Shown here in pieces: positions 22,693 to 34,789 of a DNA stretch of 64,000 bases. The DNA is taken from assembly GCA_009823505.1 (NCBI GenBank), contig VZQC01005595.1, positions 502,239-566,238 on the forward strand, written 5' to 3'. How positions within the stretch are numbered: the stretch's first letter is position 1; each line of letters begins with the position of its first letter. A program made the position numbers and the translations under genes. The DNA comes from Rhizomys pruinosus (lineage: Eukaryota > Chordata > Mammalia > Rodentia > Spalacidae). Under the pieces are notes generated by a model, which worked only from the letters and a program-made list of their open reading frames with translations, was not told where the DNA came from and did no database searches.

Positions 22693-23115
22693 AAAATATG
22701 GTTTAGTCTATTAACTTGGTTTTCACACACAAAAAGTCCTGTTCAATACATTTTGGCTTGCGATTAGGAAACAATATCCACCGATTTCTAAAACGACTTT
22801 AGCATACTTTTGATATTGCCTAATATGTACTTAAACAAAGTGGCATTCTCAGGATTGATAACAGAGTTTTAAATTGTAATGTCAATCAACTCTGAAAAAC
22901 ACTGAAGATACACTCTGTCTTGCAGTATTATAAATTTAGCCAAGATTAATTCTTTATGTAAAAATAAGTATTCATTTGTATGAAAATTTGTTCTCATCTT
23001 TAAAAATTATATATAGAGTATATATAAAGAACTGTTTAAACTATATCTCTTTATGGAATTTTTCAGTAATTATGTATTGGCATACCTTCTTTGAACTATG
23101 TTAAACATTTTCATG
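22693..23115. other. AT-rich interval, nothing recognised
   Basis: About 420 bases. No gene or clear repeat. Confidence 0.5.
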
Positions 23116-23345
23116 TAAGAGGCAAGAGAGATGGCTTCGTGGTTAAGAGAACTGAATACTGTTGCAGAGGACCTAGGTTTGGTTCCCAGAACCTATATGG
23201 CAGCTAACAACTCTCTGAAATTCCAGTTCCAGGGCAACTGACATGCTCTTGTAAACACAGTGGAAATTACACAATACAGGAATATTCACATGCAAGCAAT
23301 ACACCTATATACATACAATAAAAATAAATAAAATGTTTATAAATG
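23116..23345 (+). repeat. B2 SINE
   Basis: 'ggcaagagagatggcttcgt' head, 'gttgcagaggacctaggttt' B box area, 'attccagttccagggcaact' body and an AATAAA-containing tail. No internal duplication, so it belongs to the older type. Confidence 0.88.
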
Positions 23346-24321
23346 AGCAAAATATTTAAATTGTGATTAGGTGATAAAATGGTTGCAAGTAAAAACATGT
23401 TTCTTCATTTTTTTTAATTCCCTGTTGTAGCATCCCCCTTGGTGATCACATTCAGCTGGGGCAACAAGGTAGAAGACAGGTAGACATCGAGGGAAAGATT
23501 AGTGATGTTCTCCCTCTCCTTTTGTAACAGAATATTACGATTCACACTGTCATGATCATATACTTATCTATCATTGTATCATTTGCTTATTTCATTGACA
23601 TGATGACAGGACCAAGGCATTCTGAAGATATCACAGTGATCTCTGTGATCATGATGGTGTGCACTGTCGTGTTATGCCTAAGGAAATATCTATTCCCCAG
23701 TACATGTCTTTCACCCAGGTGAAATGTTACAGCCAACACTGCCTGACATTCACTTCTAACTCTGCCAGTCTCTTCCAGAACCTCTCTAAACCTGTCACTC
23801 ATTTCTCAGTTTGACTCCAGGGATATTTTTGATATGTAAGAAGCACAACATGTTAACATTTGTTGAAGAGTTCAGTAGCTCATCAAAATTCAAATGAAAA
23901 GGTTAATTTGGAATGTGAATTCAAACCATTTAAAAAATCATGAATCAACCCCATTTATACCCTTACAGTCTATATTCTGTGTGCTTATTGCACACATTCT
24001 CGGATTGTTTGAAAGCTAGCCAAATCAAACAATTAGTAACCATTTCTCCATCAAACAATTCTCACATAAATAATAACCTTTTTATTTCAAGCACATATAT
24101 ATTATAGCACTGGTATGAACAGAGAATATAGTATTTATTGCCACTTACTTTTGATTCAAAATGAAGAATGAGCTGCTGTAATCCAGGAGCAGGTGTAATT
24201 TTTATTTGATATTTTCTCACTTTTAGGGTGTTGCAGAGAAAAATTCACCCTCCTGACGACTTGGGTCTCATGTTCTCATAGTTATCCATCATGTGGGGAG
24301 ACTCTCAGAAATAGCCAATAT
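23346..24321. other. 1 kb interval, nothing recognised
   Basis: A 71-codon minus-strand open frame at 23587-23802 has no family that I recognise and no clear splice signals. The remainder is AT-rich. Confidence 0.45.
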
Positions 24322-24470
24322 TACAAGTAGTATCCAGAGAGGGGCCTGATGTCTGTAGCAATCTGAGACATTTCTTCCCTTCAATGCCCAGAGGATTCCA
24401 TCCTTCTGTTGGCACTTTCTGGTACATCCTCTCACTGCAAAGCTGCATTTTCTTTCTCAGCCATTGGGGC
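24322..24470 (-). mobile_element. Element X, fragment
   Basis: 'gaggggcctgatgtctg' to 'ttttctttctcagccatt' matches 22408-22543 of X copy 2 in the same orientation. Only about 145 bp remain, from the 5' part of X and with no 3' tail, so it is a deletion remnant or a piece moved by another route. Confidence 0.8.
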
Positions 24471-25204
24471 CACAAGCCAGGATAATGGAGGAAGTTCCCC
24501 AATTATAATTCCCTCTTCCCATCTTAGTGTACTTTGTATCATGTCTTCAAGGCTAACCAGCACATGTTTTCAGGGCTGATGGTAGTATAAACTGGTGCAG
24601 CCACAAAAGATTTTTAAAAAGAACATTAATTATCTCCCTGGCTTTCTCTTAAGGATATTATGATATATATGTACAGAGCTCCTGCTTCTATGAAAGTGTG
24701 CAAATAAAGTGAAATTAAGCTATACAAGTACAATGCAAAGAAAAATAACCTAATTGAGTTGAACAGGAATAATGTTCTTGGAAAGGATATTTGAATGTCA
24801 TACTTGAAGGACAGTACTTAGAACTATGCAGTAGGAACAGTCATTAGGTTAAAGCCTTAATAGTGGAAGAAACAAATCATTCAGTGATAAGTTAACCTTG
24901 GAAACCTGAGACCTATGAACTAGAGGAAAAATAACTGGTCATTATATTAAAATAGTTGACTAGTGACATTTCACAAAGGACCAAGGGAGCCATAACTAGA
25001 CATTATGATGTAAGAATATGAAGAACATATTAAAATTAATGACTTTAAGTTCTTAAATGTAAAAATTTATGCAATTTTAAAAATTACTGAAAGGTGCTTT
25101 AGTTCCACATATAAAGTACCTGGACATTACCATTGTATTCTATCCAATGCTCATAAAATTTGAACAGACTAAAAAGCTCTTCTTGGTTTTCTGAGAGTTG
25201 AAGA
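24471..25204. other. AT-rich interval, possible old L1 scrap
   Basis: 'gtataaactggtgcagccac' at about 24588-24607 is a phrase conserved in the 3' part of L1 ORF2 (plus sense), but the flanks do not extend it convincingly. Otherwise nothing is recognised. Confidence 0.35.
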
Positions 25205-25430
25205 CTATTATTCTCAGGGTTGGAGAGACAAAGAAGCACAGTGCATCATGTCTTATCAGAGGATAAACTCAGCTGGCATTATGACTGCCAGAAGATCAAA
25301 GAAAGAGCCAGAACTGCTAATACTTTGATCTCTGAGTCTTATCTTCCAAACTATAAAAAAAAAAAACCTGTCATGTTTGTGACTAAATGTGAGGTATTTT
25401 GTTATAGCAACCCCAACAGACTAATACACT
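25205..25430 (+). mobile_element. MaLR-like LTR, 3' part
   Basis: The end 'gaggtattttgttatagcaa' plus 'ccccaacagactaataca' is typical of the 3' end of MaLR LTRs. Upstream, 'ggagagacaaagaagcacag' and 'gagtcttatcttcc' fit an LTR body. A poly(A) run interrupts it near 25357. No 5' end is visible. Confidence 0.6.
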
Positions 25431-26034
25431 AAGTTCCTTATTGACCTAATTCTCTATTTAGACGTCCTTCTCTTTAGTACAGAACAAGCATTGGAATAAG
25501 TATTTCAGCAAGTATAATTTTTATAATTATTTTAACATGATAATTATGCTAATTGCTCATTCTCTTACCCTAGTAAAATATTTAATGACTTTCCATTGCC
25601 TGCAGGATAAAATGTAAATTCAATATCTGTCATAATCTAGGGTTTTTGTTCCATCCAGCATACACATCATTTCTCAAAAGAAAAATGAACTTGGTTCAGC
25701 CGAAGGACTGTTTCTTCTTGCTTTTACGCAATGCTAGCTCTCTTTCTTCTGCAGAAAACCAACTTTTTTTCACATGGCATATAATTCTACATATTTCCTT
25801 AGTTTTTGGTTAATTCATTATATTAAGTGATAACTTTGTCATCAATGTATTTAGCCATCCCTGTTAAGGTTTCTATTATATTAGAAAAACACACCATGAG
25901 GAATAAAATTCAATGTTCTACAGTTGTGTGCTTGCAGATATGCTGGCCCCTTGGACAGATCTAATGAGCACAGGGCCATGACCTTCTTTCTTTTGGTCCA
26001 ATTATTTCTTACCAAAATTTCTATTTCTTTTTTT
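25431..26034. other. AT-rich interval, nothing recognised
   Basis: About 600 bases with no gene or clear repeat. Confidence 0.5.
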
Positions 26035-26307
26035 AATAAAATATTTTATTGGTGTTTTGTGTGTTTTATACATAATTTCTCAGTCCAACTTATACACACT
26101 TCCTTTTCCATACTCCCCACCCCACCCCAGTTCCTGCATTCTGCCATACATGTCTTGCATCTTTTTCTCAGTCTTTTTGAAGTTTTTTCTCTGCAGAGGT
26201 TTATTGTTTGGGCAGAGGTTAACAATTTCAGTTAGTTCTTCAATTCAGAATTCAGTCTTATTGTTGTTGTTGTTGTTGTTCCCTACCATTTGTATTGTTC
26301 CAAAATA

Positions 26308-26312
<5 letters not shown>
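26035..26312 (-). mobile_element. L1 3' UTR fragment
   Basis: The plus strand reads 'tattttattggtgttttgtg', 'ttcctgcattctgccata', 'cttgcatctttttctcagtc' and a TTG-repeat block (26262-26280). This is the reverse complement of the 3' end of the plus-strand L1 at 58900-59170, which has a CAA repeat and 'gcagaatgcatgagctc'. Severely 5'-truncated L1 tails are the commonest L1 remnants. Confidence 0.85.
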
Positions 26313-26350
<38 letters not shown>

Positions 26351-26361
26351 CACATATATAC
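26313..26361 (+). repeat. (TA)n microsatellite
   Basis: About 40 bases of TA next to the L1 tail. The same arrangement recurs near 27634 and 27908, so microsatellites tend to grow at this point of the L1 3' UTR. Confidence 0.95.
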
Positions 26362-27359
26362 CAAAATTATTTCTTTATATCATCCTAAAGGATGTAGTCA
26401 AATATAAGTATTTTTTGTCTGGGGGCACCAGGACTTTCTATGGTGTGCTAAAGAAGACAAATTCTGCATACTTACAAGGCAGGGGAGATACCATGATCAA
26501 GAAGACAAATTCTGTTTTTCTAATTTCTTTTACCCACAGAGGATCTCAGTCACAAGTGGTGGGAAATAAAAAAAAATCACTTCATTCCTTCATAAAAAAA
26601 TAATCAGTGTATGCTGAAACATACTTAAGCATCATTTCATTCATGACTCTAGTGGTCTTTTATACAATAAGACTTATCTTAAATGCATTTGTTATTTAAA
26701 TAAATATTTGTTGAGAAATTAACATTATTCAGGATTGGTATACACTTCATTTATATAACAATTAGACCTATCCATCAGCTCTGTAATGGTAAATAAAATA
26801 TGAGAACGAAGGGCAATAGTGATCATGCTACTAAAAAAAAGCTGTTGTATGATTCATTTAGATCTAAGGTTTATTAGGAGAAAAAGGCTTTTAAGAACAT
26901 GATATGGCATCTAGGTAGGAAAGACAATATTAGACAGAAAATTGTAATAAACATGACAAGGTCCTTAAAGAGAAAGAGAGGTCTCCCTTTAAAAATGGGA
27001 GAGGAGTTTAATTAATGGAATAAGGAGAGAGAAAGATTGTAGCCATGATGGGGATGGCAGAGGAGATGAGAGGAGTCTTACAAAAAAGTGTGGGACAAAT
27101 TCTCCCTCTGAGCAATTCCAAGAACAAAGGAAACATCGGACCTTTATAAATATTGGGGGGGCTGAGAAGAGTTGCAGTGACATGACGTAGCTAACACAAC
27201 CTATGTGACAAAAATACAAGGATGAGCTAGGTCCCATATATTAACAGCTGCCAATTCACAGCAAAGACAGATTCTTCACCCTTGCCCCACGAAAAGCTGC
27301 AGGATGGCATGGCCTAATCCTTTGGGTTGTGGTATCTGACATTTTAAGGGTGACTGCAT
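26362..27359. other. 1 kb interval, nothing recognised
   Basis: An 82-codon minus-strand open frame at 26989-27237 is antisense to purine-rich DNA. Two copies of 'aagaagacaaattctg' (about 26451 and 26500) form a small local repeat. No gene is recognised. Confidence 0.45.
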
Positions 27360-27510
27360 TCTTGCCTAGCACAGTGGAGCAAGTCTTTAATCTCAAAACT
27401 TGTGAGGCACAGGATCCCTGTGAGGTCTGAGGTCTGGGTCTGGGTCTGTCTTGGCCTACTTAACAAGTTTCAGGCCAGCTCGGGCTAAGTGGAGACCTGA
27501 TCTAAATGAA
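27360..27510 (+). repeat. B1 SINE, diverged
   Basis: 'tagcacagtggagcaagtct' then 'ttaatctcaaaacttgtgag' represent the B1 head. 'aggccagctcgggctaagtg' and 'gagacctgatctaaa' are the end. A short GGTCTG repetition (27425-27448) has grown in the middle. Confidence 0.7.
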
Positions 27511-27523
27511 AACTTCATGTACC

Positions 27524-27908
27524 CACTGTCTTTTTATTGAAGTTTCCTGCATTTCATATATCATTTCTCTGTCCAATTTAGACTCATTTCCCTTTCCATG
27601 AACCCCATCCCAGTGCATTCTGCCACACGTCATATATATATATATATATATATATANTTTTTGAGACAGGGTCTCCCTTTAGTCCTTGAATTCACAGATA
27701 TCTGGCTGCCTCTGCCTCCCAAGTGCTGGAATTAAAGGCGTGCAACTACACCCAGCTTTAATGTCTTGTATCTTTTTCTGAGTCTTTTAAAGGTCTTCCT
27801 ATGCAGAGGATTATTGTTTGGGGGAGAACTTTACTGTTTCAGTCAGTTCTTTGTCCCAGTTTTTCTGTTGTTGTGGTTCCCTCCAATTTGTATTGCTTCA
27901 AATTATGC

Positions 27909-27939
<31 letters not shown>

Positions 27940-27975
27940 TAGATATACATGTCATACATATACTAAAATTATGTT
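27524..27975 (-). mobile_element. L1 3' UTR, interrupted by a B1
   Basis: 'tctttttattgaagtttcct', 'gtgcattctgccacacg', 'tcttgtatctttttctgagt' and 'gaggattattgtttggggg' line up in order with the L1 tail at 26035. A TA repeat and a B1 separate the halves, and a GATA repeat (27908-27945) ends the unit. It probably belongs to the long minus-strand L1 that resumes at 28297. Confidence 0.82.
27658..27758 (-). repeat. B1 SINE, internally deleted
   Basis: 'gagacagggtctccctttag' jumps to 'ttgaattcacagatatctgg' and 'gcctcccaagtgctgg', so about 40 bases of the B1 middle are missing. An N lies directly before it at 27657, at the end of a TA run, so the left edge is uncertain. Confidence 0.85.
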
Positions 27976-28067
27976 GTCTGAAAATAAATTACATGTTATT
28001 TCCAAATTGTATTTCAGAATTCACATTTTCCCTTTTAATTTTATATTACTCTAAAATAGCTTTGTTC

Positions 28068-28296
28068 CTTGCCCTCAGAGGTCAACCAAGTCTTAGGGGA
28101 TTATGCATGGGGGCATCTCTTGAAATGTCCTGCAAATGTGGGTCACCAGTCTTCCTGTTCAGGGAGGTCTTGGAGAGCCACTAATGGGACTTCAGCCAGC
28201 GTCTAGTCTATAAAGAGGAAAGACTGTTCATGCTTCAGAAAAGGAAGCCTGGTCTAGAAAGACCTAATTTTGTCCTCGAGTGTATGGAACTGATAA
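28068..28296 (+). repeat. Segment U, copy 1
   Basis: About 230 bp, from 'ttccttgccctcagagg' to 'ctgataaatgaaaag', match 42246-42490 closely and in the same orientation. Here the segment sits exactly where the last part of L1 ORF2 and the start of its 3' UTR should be, facing against the L1. I do not recognise the family. Confidence 0.8.
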
Positions 28297-31200
28297 ATGA
28301 AAAGCTGAAAGGATCAAGGTGGTTCCAGCTCTTCACGATTGTGAAGAGAACTGCAATAAACATGGATGTGAACATGTCTCTGCAGTAGGTTGAGTCTTGT
28401 GGATATATACCCAAGAGTGGTATGACTGGGTCAAGTGGTAGTATCATTTCGAGTGTTTTTAAGTGTTCTCCACACTGCTTTCCATAGTGGTTGTACGAAT
28501 TTACATTCCTACCAGCAGTGAATGAGTTTTCCCCTTTCCCCACAACCTCTCTAGCATTTGATATCTTTTGTTTTCTTGATCCTAGCCAATCTTGTTGCAT
28601 TGAGATGATATGTTAAAGTGCTTTTAATTCGTATTTCCTTAATTATTAATGATGTTGAACACTTTTAAAGATATTTCTCAGCCATATTTACTTCCTCACT
28701 TGTGAAGGCTCTGTTCAGCTTTTTACTTTACCTTTTGAATAAGTCATTTGTTATCTTAATTCTTTATTTTTTGAGAATTTTATGTATTCTGGATATTAAT
28801 GTTCTGTCAGATGTATCACTGGTGAAGGTTTCCTCCCACTTTTTGGGTTTTCTCTTAACTTCGCTGATGGCTTCTTTCCCTGTCCAGAAGCTCTTGTATT
28901 TAATGAGTCCCACTTGTCAATTGTTGACCTTACTTCCTGCACAGCTTCTGTTTGATTTAAAAAGTATTTTCCTATGCCTATGTATTGTAGATTGTTGCCA
29001 ATATTATCTTCAACCACCTTCAGAGTTTCCAGTTTCAGATTGAGGTCTTTGATCCATTTGGAGTTGATTTTTGTTCAGAGTGAAAGGTAGGGGTTGAATT
29101 TTATTCTTCTAAGAGTGGTGATCCAGTTTTTCCAAGACCATTTGCTGAAGATGCTGTCTATCCTCCATTGAGACTTCTTGGCCTCTTTGTCGACTATGAG
29201 GTGGCTGAAATTGTATATGGTCAAGTTTTGATCTTCAATTTTGTTCCATAAGTGTACCAGTCTGTTTTGGGGCCAGTACCAAGATATTTTTATGACTATA
29301 GCCCTTTAGTATAGTTTGAAGTCTGGTATACAGAGTTCCCCTGTATTGCTCTTTTCACTCAGGGTTACTTTGGGTATTTGGGGTCTTTTGTTTTTCCATA
29401 TGAATTTTTTTCCAAGCACGTGAAGAAAGTCTTGGGATTTTAATTGGGATTACATTGAATCTGTATATTAATTTGGGTAGAATGGACATTTTTATAATAT
29501 TAATTTTTCCAATCCATGAGCATGAGAGGTCTTTCCATCTTCTGATGTCTTCTTCAATCTCCTTCAGGGCTTTGTAATTTTTGTTGTAGAGATTTTTGGT
29601 GTCTTTGGTTAGGTTTGTTCCTAGTTATTTTATTTTATTTTTTTGAGGCTATTGTGATTGGGAAGTTCTACTTGTATTCCTTCTTCAGTTGCTTGTTGTT
29701 GGTGTAAAGAAAGGCTACTTATTTTTCTAGGTTAATTTTGTATCCAGTCACTTTACTGAAAATCTCAATCGTTTCTAGGAGTTTTCTGGTGGAGTTATTA
29801 GCATCCCTTAGGTAAACTATCATATCATCTGCAAAGAGGGATAGTTTGACTTCCTCTTTTCCAATTAGTACTCCTTTAATTTCCTTTTCTTGTCTTATTG
29901 CCCTAGCCAGTGTTTCAAGCACTATATTGAAGAGTAGTGGTGACAGGGGGCAGCCTTGCTGAGTTCCTAACTTTTAGGAGAATTCTTCTAACTTTTCTCC
30001 ATTTTGGGTTATGTTGGCTGTGGGTTTCTTTTATATGGCTTTGATTATTTTGAGGAATGATCCCTCCAGTCTAATTCCCTCTAGAACTTTAAGAATGAAG
30101 GGGTGGTGGATTTTGTTAAAAGCTTTTTCTGCATCAATTGAGATGATCATGTGGGTTTTGTCTTTCAGTCTATTTATGTGTTTTATGATATTTACTCATT
30201 TTCATATGTTGAACCATCCCTGCATCTCTGGTATGAAGCCAACTTGGTTATGATGGATGATCTTTTTGATGTGGATCTGTATGTGGTTTGCAAGAATTTT
30301 GTTGAAAATTTTTGCATCTATGTCCACTAATGAGATGGGTCTATGGTTTTCTGGTTTTGGTATTAGAATGATACTGGCTTCATAGAAGGAATTTGGGAGA
30401 TTTCCCTCTGTATTCTTCTGAACAGTTTGAGTAGCGATGGTTGCAAGACCGCTTTAAATGTTTTATAGAATTCTGCTGTGAAACCATCTGGGCCTGTTGG
30501 GAGATTTTTAATTATATTTTGAATTTCCTCATATATTGTGGGTCTGTTTAAGCTGTAAATCTCTTTTTGGTTAGGCTTTGTTGATTTCCAAGATTTCAGA
30601 TATTCATCTATTTCTCTTAGGTTTTCAAACTTAGTAGAGTGTAGTTTTTTCAAATATTCCTGTATGATTGTCTGGATCTTTTCCTTGTCTGTTGTGATGT
30701 TTCCCCTTTCATCATGAATTTTATTGATTTGGAGTTTTTCTTTGTTTCTTTTGCTTTACTGAGCTATAGTTCTGTCTATCTTGCTTATCCTTTCAAAGAA
30801 CCAAATTTTTCCATTCATTGATTCTTTGTATTGTTTTCTTTGTTTCTATTTCATTGATTTCTGCTCTGATTTTTGCTATTTCTTCCTGTCTGTTGGGTGT
30901 AGGGTTCATTTGTTGTTGTCTCTCAAGTGTTTCCAGCTGCAATGATAGATCATTTATTTGTGCTCTTCCTGTTTTTCTAATGTAAACCTATAAGGTTATA
31001 AATTTCCCTATTAGGACTGCTTTTAAAACATCCCATATGTTTAGTGTGTCACATTGTCTTTTTAGTTTAGTTCCAGGAATGCTTTCATTTCTTTCATTAT
31101 TTCATCCTTGATCCATTCAGTGTTCAGAAGTGTGTTATTTAGTGTCCATGTGCTCTTGTAGATAGTAGGGCTTATTCTTATATTGATATTGAGTTTTATT

Positions 31201-31870
31201 GAACTGTGGTCTGATAGAATGCATGAAATAATTTCAATCCTTTTGTATTTGTTGAGATACTTTTCTGTGTCCCAGTGTGTGGTTGATTTTGGAGAGTGTT
31301 CCTCAGGGTGCTGAGTAGAAAGTATATTCTGTTATTTTGGGGTAGACTATTTGGTAGATATCTGTGAGGTCCATTTGGTATGTTTTATTGTTCAGTTCTG
31401 ATGTCTCTCTATTTTTTGCCCAATTGACCTATCCAAAGAGCTCAGTGAGGTATTGAAGTTTCCTACTATTAGTGTGCTGGGATTAATTTGTGCGTTGAAG
31501 TCCTGCAGAATTGTTTTTATAAAGTCAGGTACACCAGAGTTTGGTGCATATATATTTATAATTGTGAAATATTCATGGTTAATTGATACTTTGATAAGGA
31601 TGCAATTGCCTTCTTTGTCTCTTTTGATTAGTATTACTTTGAGGTCTATTTTGTCTGATATTAGAACAGCAACTTCTGCTTTATTTTTGGTACCATTTGC
31701 TTGGTATATTTTTTTCCCATCCTTTCACTTTAAGCTGGTGCTGGTCCCTGAGGGGAAGATGGGTTTCTTGTAGACATCATACAGATGGAGTTCATTTCCT
31801 AGTCCATTGTCCTAGCCTAGGTATTTTGCTTGTGGAGTTCAGACCAATAATATTTAAGGTTATTATTAAG
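28297..31870 (-). pseudogene. L1 ORF2 remnant (endonuclease and reverse transcriptase)
   Basis: On the minus strand the endonuclease start is visible as LNI-GLN (about 31835-31858), followed by CLQETHL at about 31757-31777, the catalytic-glutamate motif. The reverse transcriptase active-site motif FADDM is at about 29822-29841. The last recognisable words are GIYPQDS and SWNH near 28320-28420, after which segment U replaces the end. It is broken into many short frames and lacks roughly the final 60 codons. Confidence 0.9.
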
Positions 31871-31944
31871 AGATGTGTGTTGCTTCCTTTCACCTTATTT
31901 TCTTTTTGCATTTTTGGTTCAGGTTAGTATTTCCACAGTTATGC

Positions 31945-33065
31945 TTTTATTAATTTCTCTTTCTAGATACTTGGCAATTGTTGCTCCTTTCCTCCATCCT
32001 TTGAATTGCTTCAAGTATTTTCTAAAGGACTGGTTTTTCTGGACATGTATTCTTTCATCTTATTTATGTCATGAAATCTTTTTCTTTCTCCTTCAACTAT
32101 GATTGACATTTTTTCTGGATATAGTAACCTGGGTTAGCATCCATAATTGTTTAGTACTGGGAATACTTTGGTCCACCTTCTTCTGGGTTTCATAGTTTGC
32201 ACCAAAAAGTCAGTCATAATTCTGATGGGTTTATCTCTTGTGGCTTTCAGTAATTTGTCTTTGTTTTCGGTGTCTAGTATTTTGACTATGATATGGTGTG
32301 GGAGTTTCTTTTCTGATCTCATCTATTTGGTGTTCTATGTATTTCTTGTATTTGTATGGGTTTGCCTTTTTCAGTTTGGGGATATTTTCTTCTATTATTC
32401 TGTTGAAGATCTGATCAATTCTGCTGTCTTGGGATTCTTCTACTTCCTCTATTCCTATGATGCAGAGGTTTGGTCTTTTCATAGTGTCCCACATTTCCTG
32501 GTTGCTCTACTCTTGTTTTTTTTTTTTTTAATTTTTCATCTACTTCTCTTGAGCATTCTAGTTATTCCATTTTATCTTCCAGTGTTGATATTTTATTTTC
32601 TGCTCATCCAATCCATTACTGGAACTTTCTCACATCCTTTCCTGTTAATTTAATGAGTGTTCAATTTCCTTTTTCATTTCAATCTTGTGATTTCTTTAGT
32701 ATTTTCACTTCATTTTGGAGCTTGTCATTCTCTTCTGTAGCTCCTTGCTGCAGTGGTCAGTTTTGTTTTTCATTTCAGCATGGGATCTTTTCAATGTGCC
32801 CAATTTCTTCTGGAGTTGGGCATTCTCTCCCTCTAGTTCCTTCCTAATTTTGTTATGCTTTCTGTCTAGTTCCTGAATTTACCATTCCCTCCCTTTAGTT
32901 CTTTGATTTTTTTTCTTTATATTCCTTGATTTCTTTGGGTATGTCTATGATTGTGCTTCTATGTGTTGTGTCCTGGGTTACCTCCAGGGAGATCTCATTG
33001 TAGTAATCTTCTGTAGGATTAGTAGAGTTTGGTGTGGATTTATGATGTGCCTTTCCTATGTTGAT
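31945..33065 (-). pseudogene. L1 ORF1 remnant
   Basis: Minus-strand pieces include RPNLCIIGIEE and IDQIFNRIIEENIPKLKK (32231-32494), the RNA-recognition part of ORF1p, and PIRIMTDF with RRRWTKVF (32134-32322), the C-terminal domain. The frame is broken between these. A T16-type run near 32516-32532 interrupts the coiled-coil part. The original start lies near 33060, by comparison with the plus-strand L1 start at 53341. Confidence 0.88.
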
Positions 33066-33969
33066 CTTTCATTGTGTTTTTGGCATGTGGGTTTATTTTG
33101 TTGTTTATATCCTGATGCAAATCTAAAATGTTTCTTCATTTTGTTGAAGGCTTGCTTTGCTTCAGAAAACTTTGTTGTTTTCTCCTTGTTTATGGAGGGT
33201 TGGCTGGTCTAGGTTTCAGGCTTTTACTTTTGGTTATATATCAGAAGGCCTTGTTCAATCTTCCGTTTCTGTTCTGAAGGCTCTCCAAAAACTGGGTAGG
33301 TAACAACCAAGTCAGTATCCCACCGAATTCTGTGCTCATTCTGATTCCTGGCAGCCAGTTCCTCTAAGTTGGATGTGAGGCTTCATGTTCCCAGACTGGA
33401 GTGTCAGCTCCAGTTGCCTGGGTAATTCTCCTGACAGTGCTGCACATGCCCAGTTAGTAATCCACCTAGCTCTAGCGCATGGCCTCTATGCAGGAGTGTC
33501 CCTGCATGGCTTCAGTCCACCTGTGCTCCAGATGGCTCTGTATGCACTGTCTTAATAGGATATGCCAGTGTTCTAATTTTTCCAGCCTTTTTGTCTATAT
33601 ATAAAAAGAAACAGAAGAAGAACTTTATAGGAAAGTAAGATAAAGAAGAAATGCTCCCTTCCTCCCCCCAAAAATAGGCTGGCAGAATTGAACCTTAGTT
33701 TCTGCAAGCTGAGAATTGACATACAGTGTCCCTAGGAGACATTCTAAAGTGAAATTTTGATGATTTATGGGAGGTTAGAGGAGGTTTGTGGAAAAACATC
33801 AGATTGTATACTTAGGTTTTATTAGAATTGGATTTGTTACCTGCATCTGAAATTAATTTTATTAATTAATTAATTTTAAATTAATTTTACTAAGCAGTTT
33901 GGAGTTATCATAACAAAAATGTCAAGTCTCACATAGAGTAATATAACATGTATTAAAAAGCTAAAATAG

Positions 33970-34231
33970 GGGCTGGAGAGATGGCCTAGCGGTTAAGAGC
34001 ACCGACCGCTCTTGCAGAGGACCCGGGTTCCATCCCCAGCACCCACATGGTGGCCAAAAACCGTCTGAAACTCCAATTCCAGGAGAACTCCAGTTCCAGG
34101 GGAATCCAAGACCCTCTTCTGACCTCCGTGGCATTGCACGACACGGGTGCACAGACCTGCATGCAGACAGTACATTCATACACATACAGAAATAAATAAA
34201 ATTAAATAAAAAAAAATAAATAAAAAAAAAT
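33970..34231 (+). mobile_element. B2 SINE, young copy with perfect 15 bp target-site duplication
   Basis: Begins 'ggggctggagagatggccta'. The A box 'tggcctagcggtt' fits the pol III consensus, and the B box is one base off. CpGs are retained ('gaccgctc', 'ggacccgggtt'). The internal duplication appears as 'ctccaattccagga' followed by 'ctccagttccagggg'. The tail is a long AAAT/AAATA tract. Flanks 'aaaaagctaaaatag' at 33955-33969 and 34232-34246 are identical. Confidence 0.96.
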
Positions 34232-34246
34232 AAAAAGCTAAAATAG

Positions 34247-34555
34247 CCCAAGTGACTTTTTGTTTTGGACCTGTAACATTTTCTACTCTCCACATTTATA
34301 GATGTTCATCACTGAAGAACAGGTGCAGTTTGTTTAATTTCTAAGACAGACATAGATTTTTGTCATTGACATATCATAGTTTTGTAGGTGAAGATTGTTT
34401 TTGATATCTGACTTGGCTAGGAGCTTATCCTTCATCTGAAAAAGATTACATTGAGAGGTCAGGAAAGCAAGTCTTCAAGAAAGAGAAATGGTTATTAGAG
34501 ATATTAAGGAAGAATTTGCTAGGTCCTCAAAAGCTAAGAGCCATTATAAAGTAGT
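34247..34555. other. AT-rich interval, nothing recognised
   Basis: About 310 bases without a visible gene or repeat. Confidence 0.5.
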
Positions 34556-34766
34556 TTATTATTTACTCATATGTATATGAGTGTTTGTCCAGTATGTACA
34601 TAAGAGAACCTTGAGTGCAATGCTCATGGAGGCTAAAAGAGAGTGCTGGACCATGGGAACTGAACTTACAGACTGTTGTTAACCTCCAGGTAGGTACTGG
34701 AAACCAAATTCTGGTCCTCTGCAAGAGCAGTCAGTGCTCTTAATAGCTGTGTTTTTTTCAGGCCCA
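34556..34766 (-). repeat. B2 SINE, old copy
   Basis: 'ttctggtcctctgcaagagc', 'agtcagtgctcttaatagct' and 'tttcaggccc' are the antisense head and B box. Upstream is the body with 'tgggaactgaacttacagac'. The head carries a T7 insertion. Confidence 0.85.
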
Positions 34767-34789
34767 ATCTAGTGTGATGGTAACAGGGC

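Larger units (their letters stand above)
28297..33590 (-). mobile_element. Long L1 retrotransposon, minus strand, decayed
   Basis: An L1 body read right to left: a 5' UTR-like piece (about 33065-33590), ORF1 remnant, ORF2 remnant, and an abrupt end at 28297 where segment U begins. The 3' UTR follows beyond U at 27524-27975. No target-site duplication was found. L1 encodes an RNA-binding ORF1 protein and an endonuclease/reverse transcriptase, but this copy has many stops and frameshifts and cannot make either. It is the reverse-orientation counterpart of the L1 at 53150. Confidence 0.93.

Noticed and set aside
31453..32653. Long hydrophobic frames resembling membrane proteins (106-168 codons)
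   Set aside because: They are antisense to L1 ORF1 and ORF2. The T-rich antisense of A-rich L1 gives Phe/Leu/Ser-rich frames.
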